From Avibacterium sp. 20-132 (GTDB lineage Bacteria; Pseudomonadota; Gammaproteobacteria; Enterobacterales; Pasteurellaceae), in contig NZ_CP091456.1 of assembly GCF_023611925.1 (NCBI RefSeq), positions 2,026,001 to 2,090,000 on the forward strand: a stretch of 64,000 bases of DNA, in the 5' to 3' direction. Shown here piece after piece: positions 16,214-24,884 of the stretch (its first letter is position 1; each line of letters begins with the position of its first letter). A program made the translations under genes and the position numbers. The notes under the pieces were generated by a model that did no database searches, was not told where the DNA came from, and saw nothing but the letters and a program-made list of their open reading frames with translations.

Positions 16214-16570
16214 ATGTACTGCAATAATATTATGCCTGAACTCTATCTCCATTCTGTTAGCCAAAATTTAGCAGACTGGGAGGGCATTCTTTATCACTTT
16301 AATGCCACAATTGAAGATAGCGAGGTTTGGGAAGTGGCTCGAGGTTGTGAGGAAATTCCTCATCTTGGCAATATTTACCAAAGCCTCGTTATTGGACGAC
16401 TCGAAAGTCTCTTTTTTGAACAGATTAGTTTAGAGGAGGGCGATGAGCGAGTTAAGGTATTCACCTTTGTAAATGGTTTCGACAGCCATTTTTGTATTGA
16501 TGGTGAAGCGATTAACACGCTTAATGCGTTTATGGCAAAAGTGGAAGAAATCAAATCCACATTACATTAA
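16214..16570 (+). CDS. small hypothetical protein
   Basis: 118 residues from ATG 16214. Acidic (many Glu), mixed alpha/beta, with no signal peptide or known motif. Strongly acidic small proteins on conjugative elements are sometimes DNA mimics, but nothing specific supports that here. Leader-controlled. Confidence 0.65.
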   Translation: MYCNNIMPELYLHSVSQNLADWEGILYHFNATIEDSEVWEVARGCEEIPHLGNIYQSLVIGRLESLFFEQISLEEGDERVKVFTFVNGFDSHFCIDGEAINTLNAFMAKVEEIKSTLH

Positions 16571-16603
16571 CGTCCAAGTATGGCGAATGTTCGTCGTACT
16601 ATA

Positions 16604-16671
16604 TCCCATAAGGGAAACTTTCCCTATGGGAGGTTTTCCTTGAAATTTTGAATAAAAATTGAGGTGAACTT
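16604..16671 (+). promoter_or_regulatory. structured leader L6 (divergent member)
   Basis: Hairpin TCCCATA-A-GGGAA...TTCCC-TATGGGA (16604-16631). The downstream GGTTTTCC is only weakly complementary to the SD region GAGGTGAAC, so the switch may be decayed in this copy. Confidence 0.5.
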
Positions 16672-16908
16672 ATGAACAATGAAAAGGAATATTTACCTAA
16701 TTTATTGATAGGGTTATTTTTTATTTCAGCCGTTATTTTACTTTCACTAATCGTTATGTTGATATATGAGAACGTGACTGGAGAGGCTATTTTTTCTCGT
16801 TCGCCAATACAAGAAATTTGTATTGATGATGTTACTTACTTAAGGATAAAAAATGAAGTTTTAACGGTAAAAGTTGATACTGAAGGTAATCCTGTTCTAT
16901 GTAAGTAA
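16672..16908 (+). CDS. small single-span membrane protein
   Basis: 78 residues. A long hydrophobic segment (about 10-33, IGLFFISAVILLSLIVMLIY) anchors it. The remainder, with one Cys pair (ICIDDVTY and a final CK), probably faces the periplasm. Family not recognised. It closes the first leader-gene cluster and is followed by a terminator. Confidence 0.65.
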   Translation: MNNEKEYLPNLLIGLFFISAVILLSLIVMLIYENVTGEAIFSRSPIQEICIDDVTYLRIKNEVLTVKVDTEGNPVLCK

Positions 16909-16925
16909 AATTAACTCACTAACCA

Positions 16926-16957
16926 TAACCCGTTTATTGTGTAATAAACGGGTTTCT
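16926..16957 (+). terminator. intrinsic terminator ending leader cluster 1
   Basis: AACCCGTTTATT (16926-16937) and AATAAACGGGTT (16942-16953) form a perfect 12-bp stem with loop GTGT, then TCTTATT. Confidence 0.85.
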
Positions 16958-17108
16958 TATTGCCATTTATTCTCTAAATGTATGACTTAATAGCAAGAAT
17001 GCTATGCGTTTATTTATTTCTATTGCCAGAATAAAAAATTATTCCACTTCCATCTTATCTTCTCCATAGTAAAGCGATAATTCATCAATTTAGCTTTGGA
17101 GAAGAACA

Positions 17109-17750
17109 ATGAAAAAATCTTATTTTTCACTTTTAATTATAGGGTGTGTGAGTGTGACAATGCTCGGTTGTGTTCAACACCCTCAACAAGGTTTATCAAC
17201 GGCTACTGAAACACAGGGCTTCCCCGAGCCAGAAGTGGTTATTGGACAAAATACCTCTCCGCCTTCAGTGAAATTTGAGCAAGTTATTGTGCCAGATATT
17301 TATCAAAGCTTAGATGAATCTAAAACACAAATAATCCGTCAGGGTCGTTATACGCTTGTGAACACTTCACCAGAAGAGGGACAGAAGTATTTACTGGAAC
17401 AGATGGTGACGGTAAATATGTTGCCAAAGAAAAAAAACCTTAATGTGGTAACCGTTGAACAAGGTTTAACACGCACCTTGTCAGGCACAGGATTGCGTCT
17501 TTGTGCAGGTTCTCATTTTAATCAAACAGCGTCGCTCTTTTCGTTACCGCTCCCTAAAGTTCATCGTCAATTTGGACCAATCAAACTTCGTGAAGCCCTC
17601 CAAATGTTGGCAGGTCCTGCCTACGCAATGACGTTAAATGCGTTTAATCGTACGGTGTGTTTTACACCGCGTGATAAGCCTATTGATGTGGAAACCAAAC
17701 GTGTCGAAATCATTTCAACCACGACAGAAACTGAGGTGATCAATGAATAA
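17109..17750 (+). CDS. PilL-N-like conjugative transfer lipoprotein (TIGR03748-like)
   Basis: 213 residues behind TTTGGAG. Lipoprotein signal with lipobox MLGC (Cys21). The mature protein has a Pro-rich segment and a C-terminal beta-rich domain (about 120-195, REALQMLAGPAYAMTLNAFN) typical of PilL-N/secretin-associated proteins. In PAPI-1 and ICEHin1056-class islands this gene opens the transfer cluster. Overlaps the next gene by 8 bp. Probably an outer-membrane or periplasmic part of the type IV machinery. Confidence 0.8.
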   Translation: MKKSYFSLLIIGCVSVTMLGCVQHPQQGLSTATETQGFPEPEVVIGQNTSPPSVKFEQVIVPDIYQSLDESKTQIIRQGRYTLVNTSPEEGQKYLLEQMVTVNMLPKKKNLNVVTVEQGLTRTLSGTGLRLCAGSHFNQTASLFSLPLPKVHRQFGPIKLREALQMLAGPAYAMTLNAFNRTVCFTPRDKPIDVETKRVEIISTTTETEVINE

Positions 17751-18498
17751 ATTGGCTCAGTGGGTTTCATTGTCCATATTGGGGATAGGCATTTCGTTTC
17801 AGGGAAATGCGGATTCCTTAACGCATTCTTCATCGTTACTTTCAGCAACGTCAAGCCACACGACAACCCTTGAAAAGCAGCTAGATACACATCCCCTCAC
17901 CCAATCCGAATTACAACAGAAAGCCCAGGAATGGGGATTGACCACTGAAGAATGGCAACGTTACCTTGAATTACAAAAAGGGGAGCGGGGAATATGGTCG
18001 CCGAATCTTGACCCCTTAACGACCTTGGGCATTGAAGCAAAAACCGAGGAAGAACGTACCCGATATGCTGAACTCTTAGCCCGTAAGATGTATGAACGTG
18101 TTGAACGGGAGCTTGCATTTCAGCGTGCCTATGATAAAGCCTTTGCCAAACTTTATCCTAATGAATTGCCGTTTGAGGTTGAACCGCATATTTCACAATC
18201 GGCTGGACGGGTGATTTATTTTACCCGTTTAGACAACTGTGCAAAATGTGAGGCGGATGTGAGCCGTATTCTTTCCCATGTAGGCAATAGCACCCCTGTC
18301 GATATTTATATCGTCGGCGGGAATAATAAAGCGATTCAAGCGTGGGCGAAGAAACATCAGATTGATCCGATTAAGGTGAAAAAACGGTTAATTACCCTAA
18401 ATCACGATACGGGGTATTGGTTGCAGTATGCGAAAGGCAAAATGCCCGCCGCATTTCAAATTCAACAGGACGGACAATGGCAATCACTCGTTTATTAG
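17743..18498 (+). CDS. TIGR03759/PFL_4693-family transfer protein, thioredoxin-like
   Basis: 251 residues with a signal peptide (cleavage near residue 24, GNAD). A helical charged region (about 50-145) is followed by a thioredoxin-like C-terminal domain with CAKC at residues 166-169 (VIYFTRLDNCAKC). The CxxC suggests redox or disulfide handling in the periplasm, useful because several transfer proteins here are Cys-rich. Second gene of the transfer operon. Confidence 0.8.
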   Translation: MNKLAQWVSLSILGIGISFQGNADSLTHSSSLLSATSSHTTTLEKQLDTHPLTQSELQQKAQEWGLTTEEWQRYLELQKGERGIWSPNLDPLTTLGIEAKTEEERTRYAELLARKMYERVERELAFQRAYDKAFAKLYPNELPFEVEPHISQSAGRVIYFTRLDNCAKCEADVSRILSHVGNSTPVDIYIVGGNNKAIQAWAKKHQIDPIKVKKRLITLNHDTGYWLQYAKGKMPAAFQIQQDGQWQSLVY

Positions 18499-19187
18499 TG
18501 GGGATTTTTGTGTTGTGTACCTGTACGGTTTCGGCACAGGCGTTTAGTTTTGGTCAAGACATCGATCAAGATATCCATAATGCGGCACGACATTATCAAG
18601 TGAGTGAGGCGATGTTAAGAGGTTTGGTGAAGATGGAAGATGGTTGGTATGGAAAACGTTCTCCAACAGGCGCATTAGGCGTTGGGCAGTTTACACAAAA
18701 AACGTGGAATTGGTTAGCACAGAGTACGCGAGGGAAAATGCTTGGAATGCGATTAATTACGCCCTCCAATCGTGGCACAAAATCCGATCCACGTCGTCAT
18801 CACCGCACAAATACCTATGCCACTGCGTTATTAGCCCGTTGGCATTTGGAACAGTTTGCCTTACGTGGCATTAAACCGACTGATGAACATCTCTATCTTG
18901 CCCATAACATTGGTTTAGAGGGATTGCATCGAGCCTTGTTAGGGCGTGCGAATGCCGAAGATATTCGCAATATGCGTCGCAATGGTATGCGTAAAGGGAT
19001 GTCGGTTGCGCAATTTCTTGCGTATCAAGGCCAGCGTTATCGACTGCATAAACACATTGCCAATAACCGAATCCATTTAAACGAACAAAACTATGCTTGG
19101 GTATCCCCTAAAAGTGCGGTGCAAAATCAAGCCATTTTTTGGGTTGAACCACAAGGTACACCGCTTGTTTGGGTTGAGCCAAAATAA
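18477..19187 (+). CDS. lytic transglycosylase (SLT family)
   Basis: 236 residues from ATG 18477, which gives a clean signal peptide (MAITRLLVGIFVLCTCTVSA); the longer frame from GTG 18417 would add 20 residues before it. The SLT domain holds the catalytic Glu in LVKMEDGWYGKRSPTGALG (residue about 55) and GVGQFTQKTWNW, as in VirB1-type enzymes. It cleaves peptidoglycan to let the secretion channel through. Overlaps the upstream gene by 22 bp, implying tight coupling. Confidence 0.88.
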   Translation: MAITRLLVGIFVLCTCTVSAQAFSFGQDIDQDIHNAARHYQVSEAMLRGLVKMEDGWYGKRSPTGALGVGQFTQKTWNWLAQSTRGKMLGMRLITPSNRGTKSDPRRHHRTNTYATALLARWHLEQFALRGIKPTDEHLYLAHNIGLEGLHRALLGRANAEDIRNMRRNGMRKGMSVAQFLAYQGQRYRLHKHIANNRIHLNEQNYAWVSPKSAVQNQAIFWVEPQGTPLVWVEPK

Positions 19188-19217
19188 ACGATAAGAGAAA
19201 TTTACGAGATTTGAAAT

Positions 19218-19481
19218 ATGATGAATAAAAAAATTGCTGCCATTATCAAATTTATTTTCAGCGTTGGGGTTTGTTTTCTCGTCGTTTATGGTTGTGTATG
19301 GCTCTATTTTTTCTCACCTGACCATTTTGAGACAACGATAGCTCAATTAGCTAGATTGCAAGGTTACCCTTTAGCCTATCAAGCCCTATTCAATCAGATT
19401 TATTGGGTTACGCTACTCATTAGTTTGAATTTTTCGGTGATAGGTTATTTCGTCTATGTGTGTTTTTTAAGGAGAAAATAA
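19218..19481 (+). CDS. small membrane protein of the transfer cluster
   Basis: 87 residues with two hydrophobic segments (about 8-32, IIKFIFSVGVCFLVVYGCVW, and 62-84). Likely an inner-membrane hairpin. Start at 19218 or the adjacent ATG at 19221; the Shine-Dalgarno is weak. Family not recognised. It lies between transglycosylase and PFL_4695-like genes and abuts the latter. Confidence 0.65.
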   Translation: MMNKKIAAIIKFIFSVGVCFLVVYGCVWLYFFSPDHFETTIAQLARLQGYPLAYQALFNQIYWVTLLISLNFSVIGYFVYVCFLRRK

Positions 19482-19994
19482 ATGAACCTATTTCGTTCGC
19501 TTATTTTAGGTACGATGTTTGTTTTCTACACAAATACCGTTTCGGCAGAACTGCCCGTCATTGCCGATTTAGGTGGTGAAAGTGCGGTACGTTTTTATGA
19601 AGGAATTCAGCCTGAGGTGGACGGAAATACCTCCAATTTTCCGAATGCCATCCCTGATACCATTAGTGAGGCCGATATGCTCCCTGTGGTTTCCCATCGT
19701 TTAACCCCGGGTAAAGTCGGCCCGATAGCACTTGATCTTACTGGGATGTCACCGCTGTTTTTAGTGGGAGTAGATAACTTATCTCGTCAATGGCTTAAAC
19801 AACATTATAACGTATTATTAGCCAATCAAGCGGTGGGGTTAGTGGTGAATGTAGCAACCCTTGAGGAATTGACCGCGCTACGTGAGCTTGCCCCAAATGT
19901 GCCATTATTACCAACCAGTGCGGACGATTTAAGTCGTCGTTTGAAGCTGAGTCATTATCCTGCACTAATCACTGAAACAGGGGTATCACAATAA
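19482..19994 (+). CDS. PFL_4695-family ICE protein (TIGR03765-like)
   Basis: 170 residues with a signal peptide (MNLFRSLILGTMFVFYTNTV, cleavage after SA). The C-terminal half (PLFLVGVDNLSRQWLKQHY, then NVPLLPTSADDLSRRLKLSH) has the alpha/beta character of this family, conserved just before TraD in PFGI-1-class ICEs. Periplasmic; role unknown. Its stop shares one base with the traD start. Confidence 0.8.
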   Translation: MNLFRSLILGTMFVFYTNTVSAELPVIADLGGESAVRFYEGIQPEVDGNTSNFPNAIPDTISEADMLPVVSHRLTPGKVGPIALDLTGMSPLFLVGVDNLSRQWLKQHYNVLLANQAVGLVVNVATLEELTALRELAPNVPLLPTSADDLSRRLKLSHYPALITETGVSQ

Positions 19995-22225
19995 TGGCAT
20001 CGAAGTATTTATTAGAAGGGCTACTGCGTCCCCCTGTGGAATTTTATCCCGCTGCGGCTCATGCTGCTTGTGCCTATATTTGTGCAGTAGCGCCTTGGTC
20101 TCTTGCCTTAAATCCTATGATTGGCTATGGACTTGCTGCGGGCTTTGGCGGGATCAGTTATTTTCGCTTTCGACAAGGGTGGCGTATTGTGCGTTATCAT
20201 CGGAATTTAAAGCGTCTACCTTATTATGCGTTAACCAGTCGTCAAATTCCTGTTAGCCAGAAATTTTTATTTCTTGGTCGCGGATTTGAATGGCAACCTG
20301 AACATACTCAGCGATTGTATGATTGCTTTTCGGCAGAGGGAAAAAAATACCTCCGCTCTTCTAAATTTTTTAATCGAGCAAGAGAATATGAAAAACATCA
20401 CGATAATTTTATTACTAAACTCACAACTTCTGACTCTCGCTTTAATCCCGTGAGACCCCTGCCGCCTGTTGAAGGGATTCCTGCAATTCATGGCATAGAA
20501 CTCAATGAAGTTGATGTGATGCAGCCGTTAAATTCACGCGGTGGACATACGGCTGTTTTTGGCACGACGGGGGTAGGGAAAACCCGTTTTGCTGAGGTCC
20601 TTGTTACGCAAGATATTCATCGAGGGAAAACGCAAGCAGAGCGCGAAGTGGTCATCTTTTTTGATCCCAAAGGTGATCCCGATATGTTAAAACGGATGTA
20701 TGCCGAAGCGAAACGGGCTGGACGTGATAAGGAATTTTATATGTTCCATTTGGGCTATCCTGAACGTTCAGCACGCTATAATCCTATTGGACGCTTTGGG
20801 CGTGTTTCAGAGGTTGCAGGGAGGATTTCAGGGCAGTTAAGTGGGGCGGGTAATTCTGCCGCCTTTAAAGAATTTGCTTGGCGTTTTGTTAATATTGTTG
20901 CAAGAGCTTTAGTTGAAATGGGGGAGCGTCCAAATTATTCGCAAATCTCTCGTTTTGTACAAAATATTGATTCCCTGTTTCTTAATTATGCTAAAACCTA
21001 TTTTGATGCCCGTGATCCTGCACTTTGGCCACAGCTATTAAGCATTGCCGCAGGCGTTGATGTAAAAAATTTATCCTTTGGTATGAAAGACCGCCCACTG
21101 ATTTGGGTGATCAATCAATATATTTTGGAAAATAAAATCTTCGATCCTGTTCTGGAGGGATTGGCGACGGCTGTACGTTATGATAAAACCTATTTTGATA
21201 AAATTGTGGCGTCATTATTACCGCTCTTGGAAAAATTGACCACGGGGAAAATCGAAGAGTTATTATCGCCAGACTATACGGATGTGAATGATGAACGACC
21301 GATTTTTGATTGGGAAGAAGTGATCCGTAAACGAGGCATTGTGTATGTTGGGCTTGATGCACTTTCTGATGCCACGGTTGCAGCAGCGGTAGGTAATAGT
21401 ATGTTTGCCGATCTCGTTTCAATGGCTGGACATATTTATAAGCACGGTGTGAATGAAGGATTACCTGAGGCATTTGGCGGTTCAAATAAACCCGTAAAAA
21501 TCAATTTACATTGCGATGAGTTTAATGAGCTGATGGGCGATGAATTTATCCCCCTTATCAATAAAGGACGTGGGGCAGGTATGCAAGTGACCGCCTATAC
21601 CCAAACCATTGCCGATATTGAAGCCCGTTTGGGCAATCGTGCCAAAGCCGAGCAAACTATTGGGAACTTTAATACTTTGATTATGTTTCGGGTTAAATCG
21701 CCTGAAACCGCAAAATTGCTTACCGATCAACTGCATCGGGTGACGATTTTACAGAGTATGGTTACCTCAAGTGTGACCGACTCAAGCAATCCTGATGATG
21801 ACAAAGCCTTCACTTCCAATACAGGAGAGCGGATTTCACAAAAAGAAGTGCCGTTATTAGATGTGGCGAATGTCACCAACCTCCCTAAGGGACAGGCATT
21901 TATTTTGATGAACGGGAGTACGTTATATAAAGTGCGAATGCCACTGCCTGCCATTGATAAAGACGATGTGATCCCCGCTTCGATGCAAGAACTTTTGGAG
22001 AAAATGCAAAAGCATTACCATGTGGCAGCAAATTGGTGGGAGCCTGCTTTTAAGGAATATACCCCCTCAAAAGATATTGCGAGTTCATTTGAAGAGATGA
22101 TTGCAGAAGAACGTATTGCCAAGGTAGAGGTGGATTGGGGGAGCGATATTGATATGCCAGAAGAGGATGACGGCGAACCTGTCAGTCAAGTAGAGACTGA
22201 AGAAGACTTAGGAGAAGAAGAATGA
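19994..22225 (+). CDS. traD: type IV coupling protein TraD (SXT/TOL-type)
   Basis: 743 residues. An N-terminal membrane region (about 20-60) is followed by a VirD4/TraD ATPase with Walker A GTTGVGKT (190-197) and a Walker B-like INLHCDEFNE (about 503-512). The C-terminus is acidic (EEDDGEPVSQVETEEDLGEE). The coupling protein brings the relaxase-DNA complex to the secretion channel and powers DNA export. Its close linkage with the secretion genes indicates an intact transfer system. Confidence 0.95.
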   Translation: MASKYLLEGLLRPPVEFYPAAAHAACAYICAVAPWSLALNPMIGYGLAAGFGGISYFRFRQGWRIVRYHRNLKRLPYYALTSRQIPVSQKFLFLGRGFEWQPEHTQRLYDCFSAEGKKYLRSSKFFNRAREYEKHHDNFITKLTTSDSRFNPVRPLPPVEGIPAIHGIELNEVDVMQPLNSRGGHTAVFGTTGVGKTRFAEVLVTQDIHRGKTQAEREVVIFFDPKGDPDMLKRMYAEAKRAGRDKEFYMFHLGYPERSARYNPIGRFGRVSEVAGRISGQLSGAGNSAAFKEFAWRFVNIVARALVEMGERPNYSQISRFVQNIDSLFLNYAKTYFDARDPALWPQLLSIAAGVDVKNLSFGMKDRPLIWVINQYILENKIFDPVLEGLATAVRYDKTYFDKIVASLLPLLEKLTTGKIEELLSPDYTDVNDERPIFDWEEVIRKRGIVYVGLDALSDATVAAAVGNSMFADLVSMAGHIYKHGVNEGLPEAFGGSNKPVKINLHCDEFNELMGDEFIPLINKGRGAGMQVTAYTQTIADIEARLGNRAKAEQTIGNFNTLIMFRVKSPETAKLLTDQLHRVTILQSMVTSSVTDSSNPDDDKAFTSNTGERISQKEVPLLDVANVTNLPKGQAFILMNGSTLYKVRMPLPAIDKDDVIPASMQELLEKMQKHYHVAANWWEPAFKEYTPSKDIASSFEEMIAEERIAKVEVDWGSDIDMPEEDDGEPVSQVETEEDLGEEE

Positions 22226-22560
22226 CGTTTGAAAAAGAAACTAATGTATTAGATTTACCAAATTGTACCATTAATTTTGACGCTGATTTTGCAGTCTCTT
22301 GTGGGTTACCTAATTCAGAAGCGTTGCTTGTTTATCTTGAGCCTTATTTGAATAAGTGGGTTGAAAGTCAAGATTCCGTGCATCAATTTGCCACAAAGTA
22401 TGCTGATGAGGGCATCTCACTGTGGACAGCCAGTGATGTTCCTTTACGCGAAGAAGATATAGCAACACAACGAACCTGCTTTTATTTGGTGTCAACAAAA
22501 AATGAGCAAGGCTACGCCCTTATTCACTGTCAGTTATCGCATAAGGACGCACTTCAGTGA
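22222..22560 (+). CDS. small hypothetical protein coupled to traD
   Basis: 112 residues, overlapping the traD stop by 4 bp (ATGA) and the next start by 4 bp (GTGA), so translation is probably coupled on both sides. Acidic, with no signal peptide or recognised domain. It may be an accessory protein of the coupling complex, but this rests only on position. Confidence 0.65.
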   Translation: MTFEKETNVLDLPNCTINFDADFAVSCGLPNSEALLVYLEPYLNKWVESQDSVHQFATKYADEGISLWTASDVPLREEDIATQRTCFYLVSTKNEQGYALIHCQLSHKDALQ

Positions 22561-23246
22561 GTGAACAAACCTCAAGTTCAAGCAAGAAAAAAGGACCTTG
22601 TCATACAGTTTCAGCCTTATTGGCTGCATTGTTAATCTCCCTGTTATTAAGCATTCTCTTTGAATGGTTAGGTATTGCGTTTATTTGGCCTGAACAAGGT
22701 CATCTGCATAGCCAAGCGATGATGATTCAAGAATTAGGCTGGATTTCAGAAAGTGCAACACGCAGCCTCTTTGGTTATTCGCCGAGTGAGCTTGCCAATA
22801 CTATTACCCTCACTTTGCATGATTGGCTATTTGTGAAAACTGGGTTTCAGCCTTGGTTACAGTCACCCAACAAACACAGTGATTGGGAATACTTGATTTA
22901 CCATTATACGCGAGCCTATTTAGAGTCCATTATTTATGTGTCGATTACCTTTGTTGTGCGGTTGATTGTGATTATTTTTACCAGTCCGTTGTTTCTATTA
23001 GCCGCCTTTGCAGGTTTTACGGAGGGATTAATGATGCGTGATTTGCGTAAATTTGGCTCAGGACGAGAATCAAGTTTTTTGTATCACCATGCAAGACGCT
23101 ACATTAAGCCTGTGATGATAGGCTCTTGGGTACTTTATTTGTCCATTCCTGTTTCTGTTTACCCGAATATTATTTTAATTCCTGCCGCATTTTTATTTGG
23201 TTTATCTATTTGTATTACGGCAGCGAGCTTTAAAAAATATTTATAA
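22557..23246 (+). CDS. PFL_4697-family ICE membrane protein (TIGR03747-like)
   Basis: 229 residues starting at GTG 22557, overlapping the upstream stop. Four hydrophobic segments are visible: about 16-40, 120-150 (FVVRLIVIIFTSPLFLLAAF), 182-200 and 202-222. The loop GLMMRDLRKFGSGRESSFLY is characteristic of this family. Polytopic inner-membrane component of the GI-type conjugation system. A 237-bp gap follows, so this ends the first transfer operon. Confidence 0.85.
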   Translation: MSEQTSSSSKKKGPCHTVSALLAALLISLLLSILFEWLGIAFIWPEQGHLHSQAMMIQELGWISESATRSLFGYSPSELANTITLTLHDWLFVKTGFQPWLQSPNKHSDWEYLIYHYTRAYLESIIYVSITFVVRLIVIIFTSPLFLLAAFAGFTEGLMMRDLRKFGSGRESSFLYHHARRYIKPVMIGSWVLYLSIPVSVYPNIILIPAAFLFGLSICITAASFKKYL

Positions 23247-23271
23247 CGTCGCACTGCATAGAATGAAATTT

Positions 23272-23296
23272 GAAGGAAATAGGAATTATTTCCTTC
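23272..23296 (+). terminator. stem-loop after the traD operon
   Basis: GAAGGAAATA (23272-23281) and TATTTCCTTC (23287-23296) form a perfect 10-bp stem around GGAAT. The tail is AT-rich without a clean T run. Confidence 0.55.
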
Positions 23297-23363
23297 AATA
23301 TTATTATGTCGTTTAATCTGAGTATCAGATTATTTATCTTTTTCGTGAGCCTCAACAATACCT

Positions 23364-23393
23364 TTGACGCTGTATCTATTTTTTCCCTAAAAA
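23364..23393 (+). promoter_or_regulatory. candidate promoter of the second transfer operon
   Basis: TTGACG (23364-23369), 18-bp spacer, TAAAAA (23388-23393), about 90 bp before the RAQPRD gene in an otherwise featureless gap. The -35 is good and the -10 poor. Confidence 0.35.
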
Positions 23394-23483
23394 CTCTCTC
23401 AATTCTGAATAGAATTTCTCATTAAATTCCCATTGTGTTTTTGGCAACCTTAACCCGAATCAATTTAAGTTAAGGAGTTGTCG

Positions 23484-23801
23484 ATGAATCCGTTAGGAAA
23501 AAAGGTTTTATTTGCCGTATCAATGTCAATGATGACATTAACTGTGCAGGCTTCTGAAACTGCACAGTTAGCTCAGGCTATCAAGCAGCTTGAGGCTGCT
23601 CAGCTTTCACTTACGCGTGCCGAGGTACTCGCTCAGACCTCGGAGAAAAACCGTGAATATTTTGATTATCAGGCTGCACGTCGAGATATTAATGCGATTA
23701 AAAGTGGCATTAATCAATATATTAATCCAACACGTGCCATTCCTCGCGATCCCAACGCCTCTCGTCGCTTGCAAGAAGATTACACCAAATTAAGACATTA
23801 A
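23484..23801 (+). CDS. RAQPRD-family ICE protein
   Basis: 105 residues from ATG 23484 behind AAGGAG. Signal peptide (cleavage near VQA), then a helical mature part. The C-terminal TRAIPRDPN corresponds to the RAQPRD signature that names the family (TIGR01690). Small periplasmic protein at the head of the pilus/core-complex operon in PFGI-1-class elements; function unknown. Confidence 0.85.
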   Translation: MNPLGKKVLFAVSMSMMTLTVQASETAQLAQAIKQLEAAQLSLTRAEVLAQTSEKNREYFDYQAARRDINAIKSGINQYINPTRAIPRDPNASRRLQEDYTKLRH

Positions 23802-23811
23802 GGAGGATAGT

Positions 23812-24060
23812 ATGGCAAGTGATTATACCCCGCTTAAGGCTTTTGAAATTGCCAGTGGCTTGAATGCTACTGAGCTTCGTGCCTTCTTTGCGATTATTTT
23901 CGTGGCATTGTTGCTATTTGCTTATGTATGGGCAATGAAAAAAGGTTACAGCGGGTTATTCAGTGGGTTTAAGGGGGACATCTTTGACTACTTAAAATTG
24001 ATTCTGAAAGGGGCAGCAGTGTTAATTGTTGTCGTGCTATTTTTCGTTTCTGAGAGGTAA
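23812..24060 (+). CDS. TIGR03758-family small membrane protein
   Basis: 82 residues with two transmembrane segments (about 25-42, FFAIIFVALLLFAYVWAM, and 58-78, LILKGAAVLIVVVLFFVSE). Position between RAQPRD and the pilin-like gene matches the TIGR03758 group. Probably an inner-membrane part of the channel or a pilin-like subunit. Confidence 0.8.
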   Translation: MASDYTPLKAFEIASGLNATELRAFFAIIFVALLLFAYVWAMKKGYSGLFSGFKGDIFDYLKLILKGAAVLIVVVLFFVSER

Positions 24061-24062
24061 TT

Positions 24063-24473
24063 ATGACTCTTTTTCATTCTTTTTTTCAACAAGTAAAACG
24101 CTCTTGGCAATGGGGAACACAGCGTTATTTGGCTTTTTCTGTTCTGTGTTTTGGGGCTGTGCAAAACGCCTTAGCCGCAGGACCTGACGCATCCAAAATT
24201 CCTGATTTTAAAATTCCTGGCGTGGATAGTAATACGACCGATCCGATGGAAATTGTTTTTATTGTGCTCAAATCATTAGTCACCCTTGCAGCAGTATTAT
24301 TTTCAGCTTGGTGTATCTATGCCGTCGTTAGAGCCTTAATTAAAACTTATACGCAAGCAACAGATGAAAACGATAAAAAAGGTTGGGGTCCCTTTATTAC
24401 CGCTTTGATTATTGGTTTTATTCTGATTTTCTTCTCGCTCTGGTTAGTGAAGATGGCCGTTGGACTTTTTTAA
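24063..24473 (+). CDS. TIGR03745-family pilin-like protein
   Basis: 136 residues. A long leader-like hydrophobic region ends near residue 39 (ALAA), followed by two transmembrane segments (about 68-90 and 112-134), the layout of VirB2/TraA-type pilins. Begins 2 bp after the upstream stop. Likely the major pilus or channel subunit, though cleavage is not demonstrated. Confidence 0.8.
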   Translation: MTLFHSFFQQVKRSWQWGTQRYLAFSVLCFGAVQNALAAGPDASKIPDFKIPGVDSNTTDPMEIVFIVLKSLVTLAAVLFSAWCIYAVVRALIKTYTQATDENDKKGWGPFITALIIGFILIFFSLWLVKMAVGLF

Positions 24474-24515
24474 TCTTATTTTGCTTACCTTTTGCTCACA
24501 GGATAGGGATATACC

Positions 24516-24884
24516 ATGTCAAATCAAGAGGATATTCAATTTTTACCCACCCGACTTAATCGAGAAGCTACTGTGTACGGTGGGATGACGGTACCTGAAT
24601 TTGGTATTGCAGCAGCGATCGGATTTGGGATTGGGTTGTTTTTGGGGCTTGTGCTGTGGGCAATTGGGCTGTCTTGGATTCTTGCCCCTGCTTTTGCGAT
24701 GTTGATGTGCATTATTTTTGTACTGATTGGCAAAGTGGTGTTCGCACGCTTAAAGCGGGGCAAGCCTGAAGCCTATTTAAACCGTCTGATTGAAGAACGC
24801 ATGGATTCGCTTTTAGGCGGCAATAAATTTATTCGGCGTGTCGGCTTTTGGGCCACTCGTCGTTCTTCAAGAGGACTGTTCTAA
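24516..24884 (+). CDS. TIGR03750-family, VirB3/TraL-like protein
   Basis: 122 residues. FLPTRLNREATVYGGMTVPE precedes two adjacent transmembrane helices (about 25-50 and 53-75), then a basic cytoplasmic tail. The pattern of short N-terminus with PTR and a double helix is that of VirB3/TraL inner-membrane proteins, which associate with the VirB4 ATPase. Directly abuts the next gene. Confidence 0.8.
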   Translation: MSNQEDIQFLPTRLNREATVYGGMTVPEFGIAAAIGFGIGLFLGLVLWAIGLSWILAPAFAMLMCIIFVLIGKVVFARLKRGKPEAYLNRLIEERMDSLLGGNKFIRRVGFWATRRSSRGLF

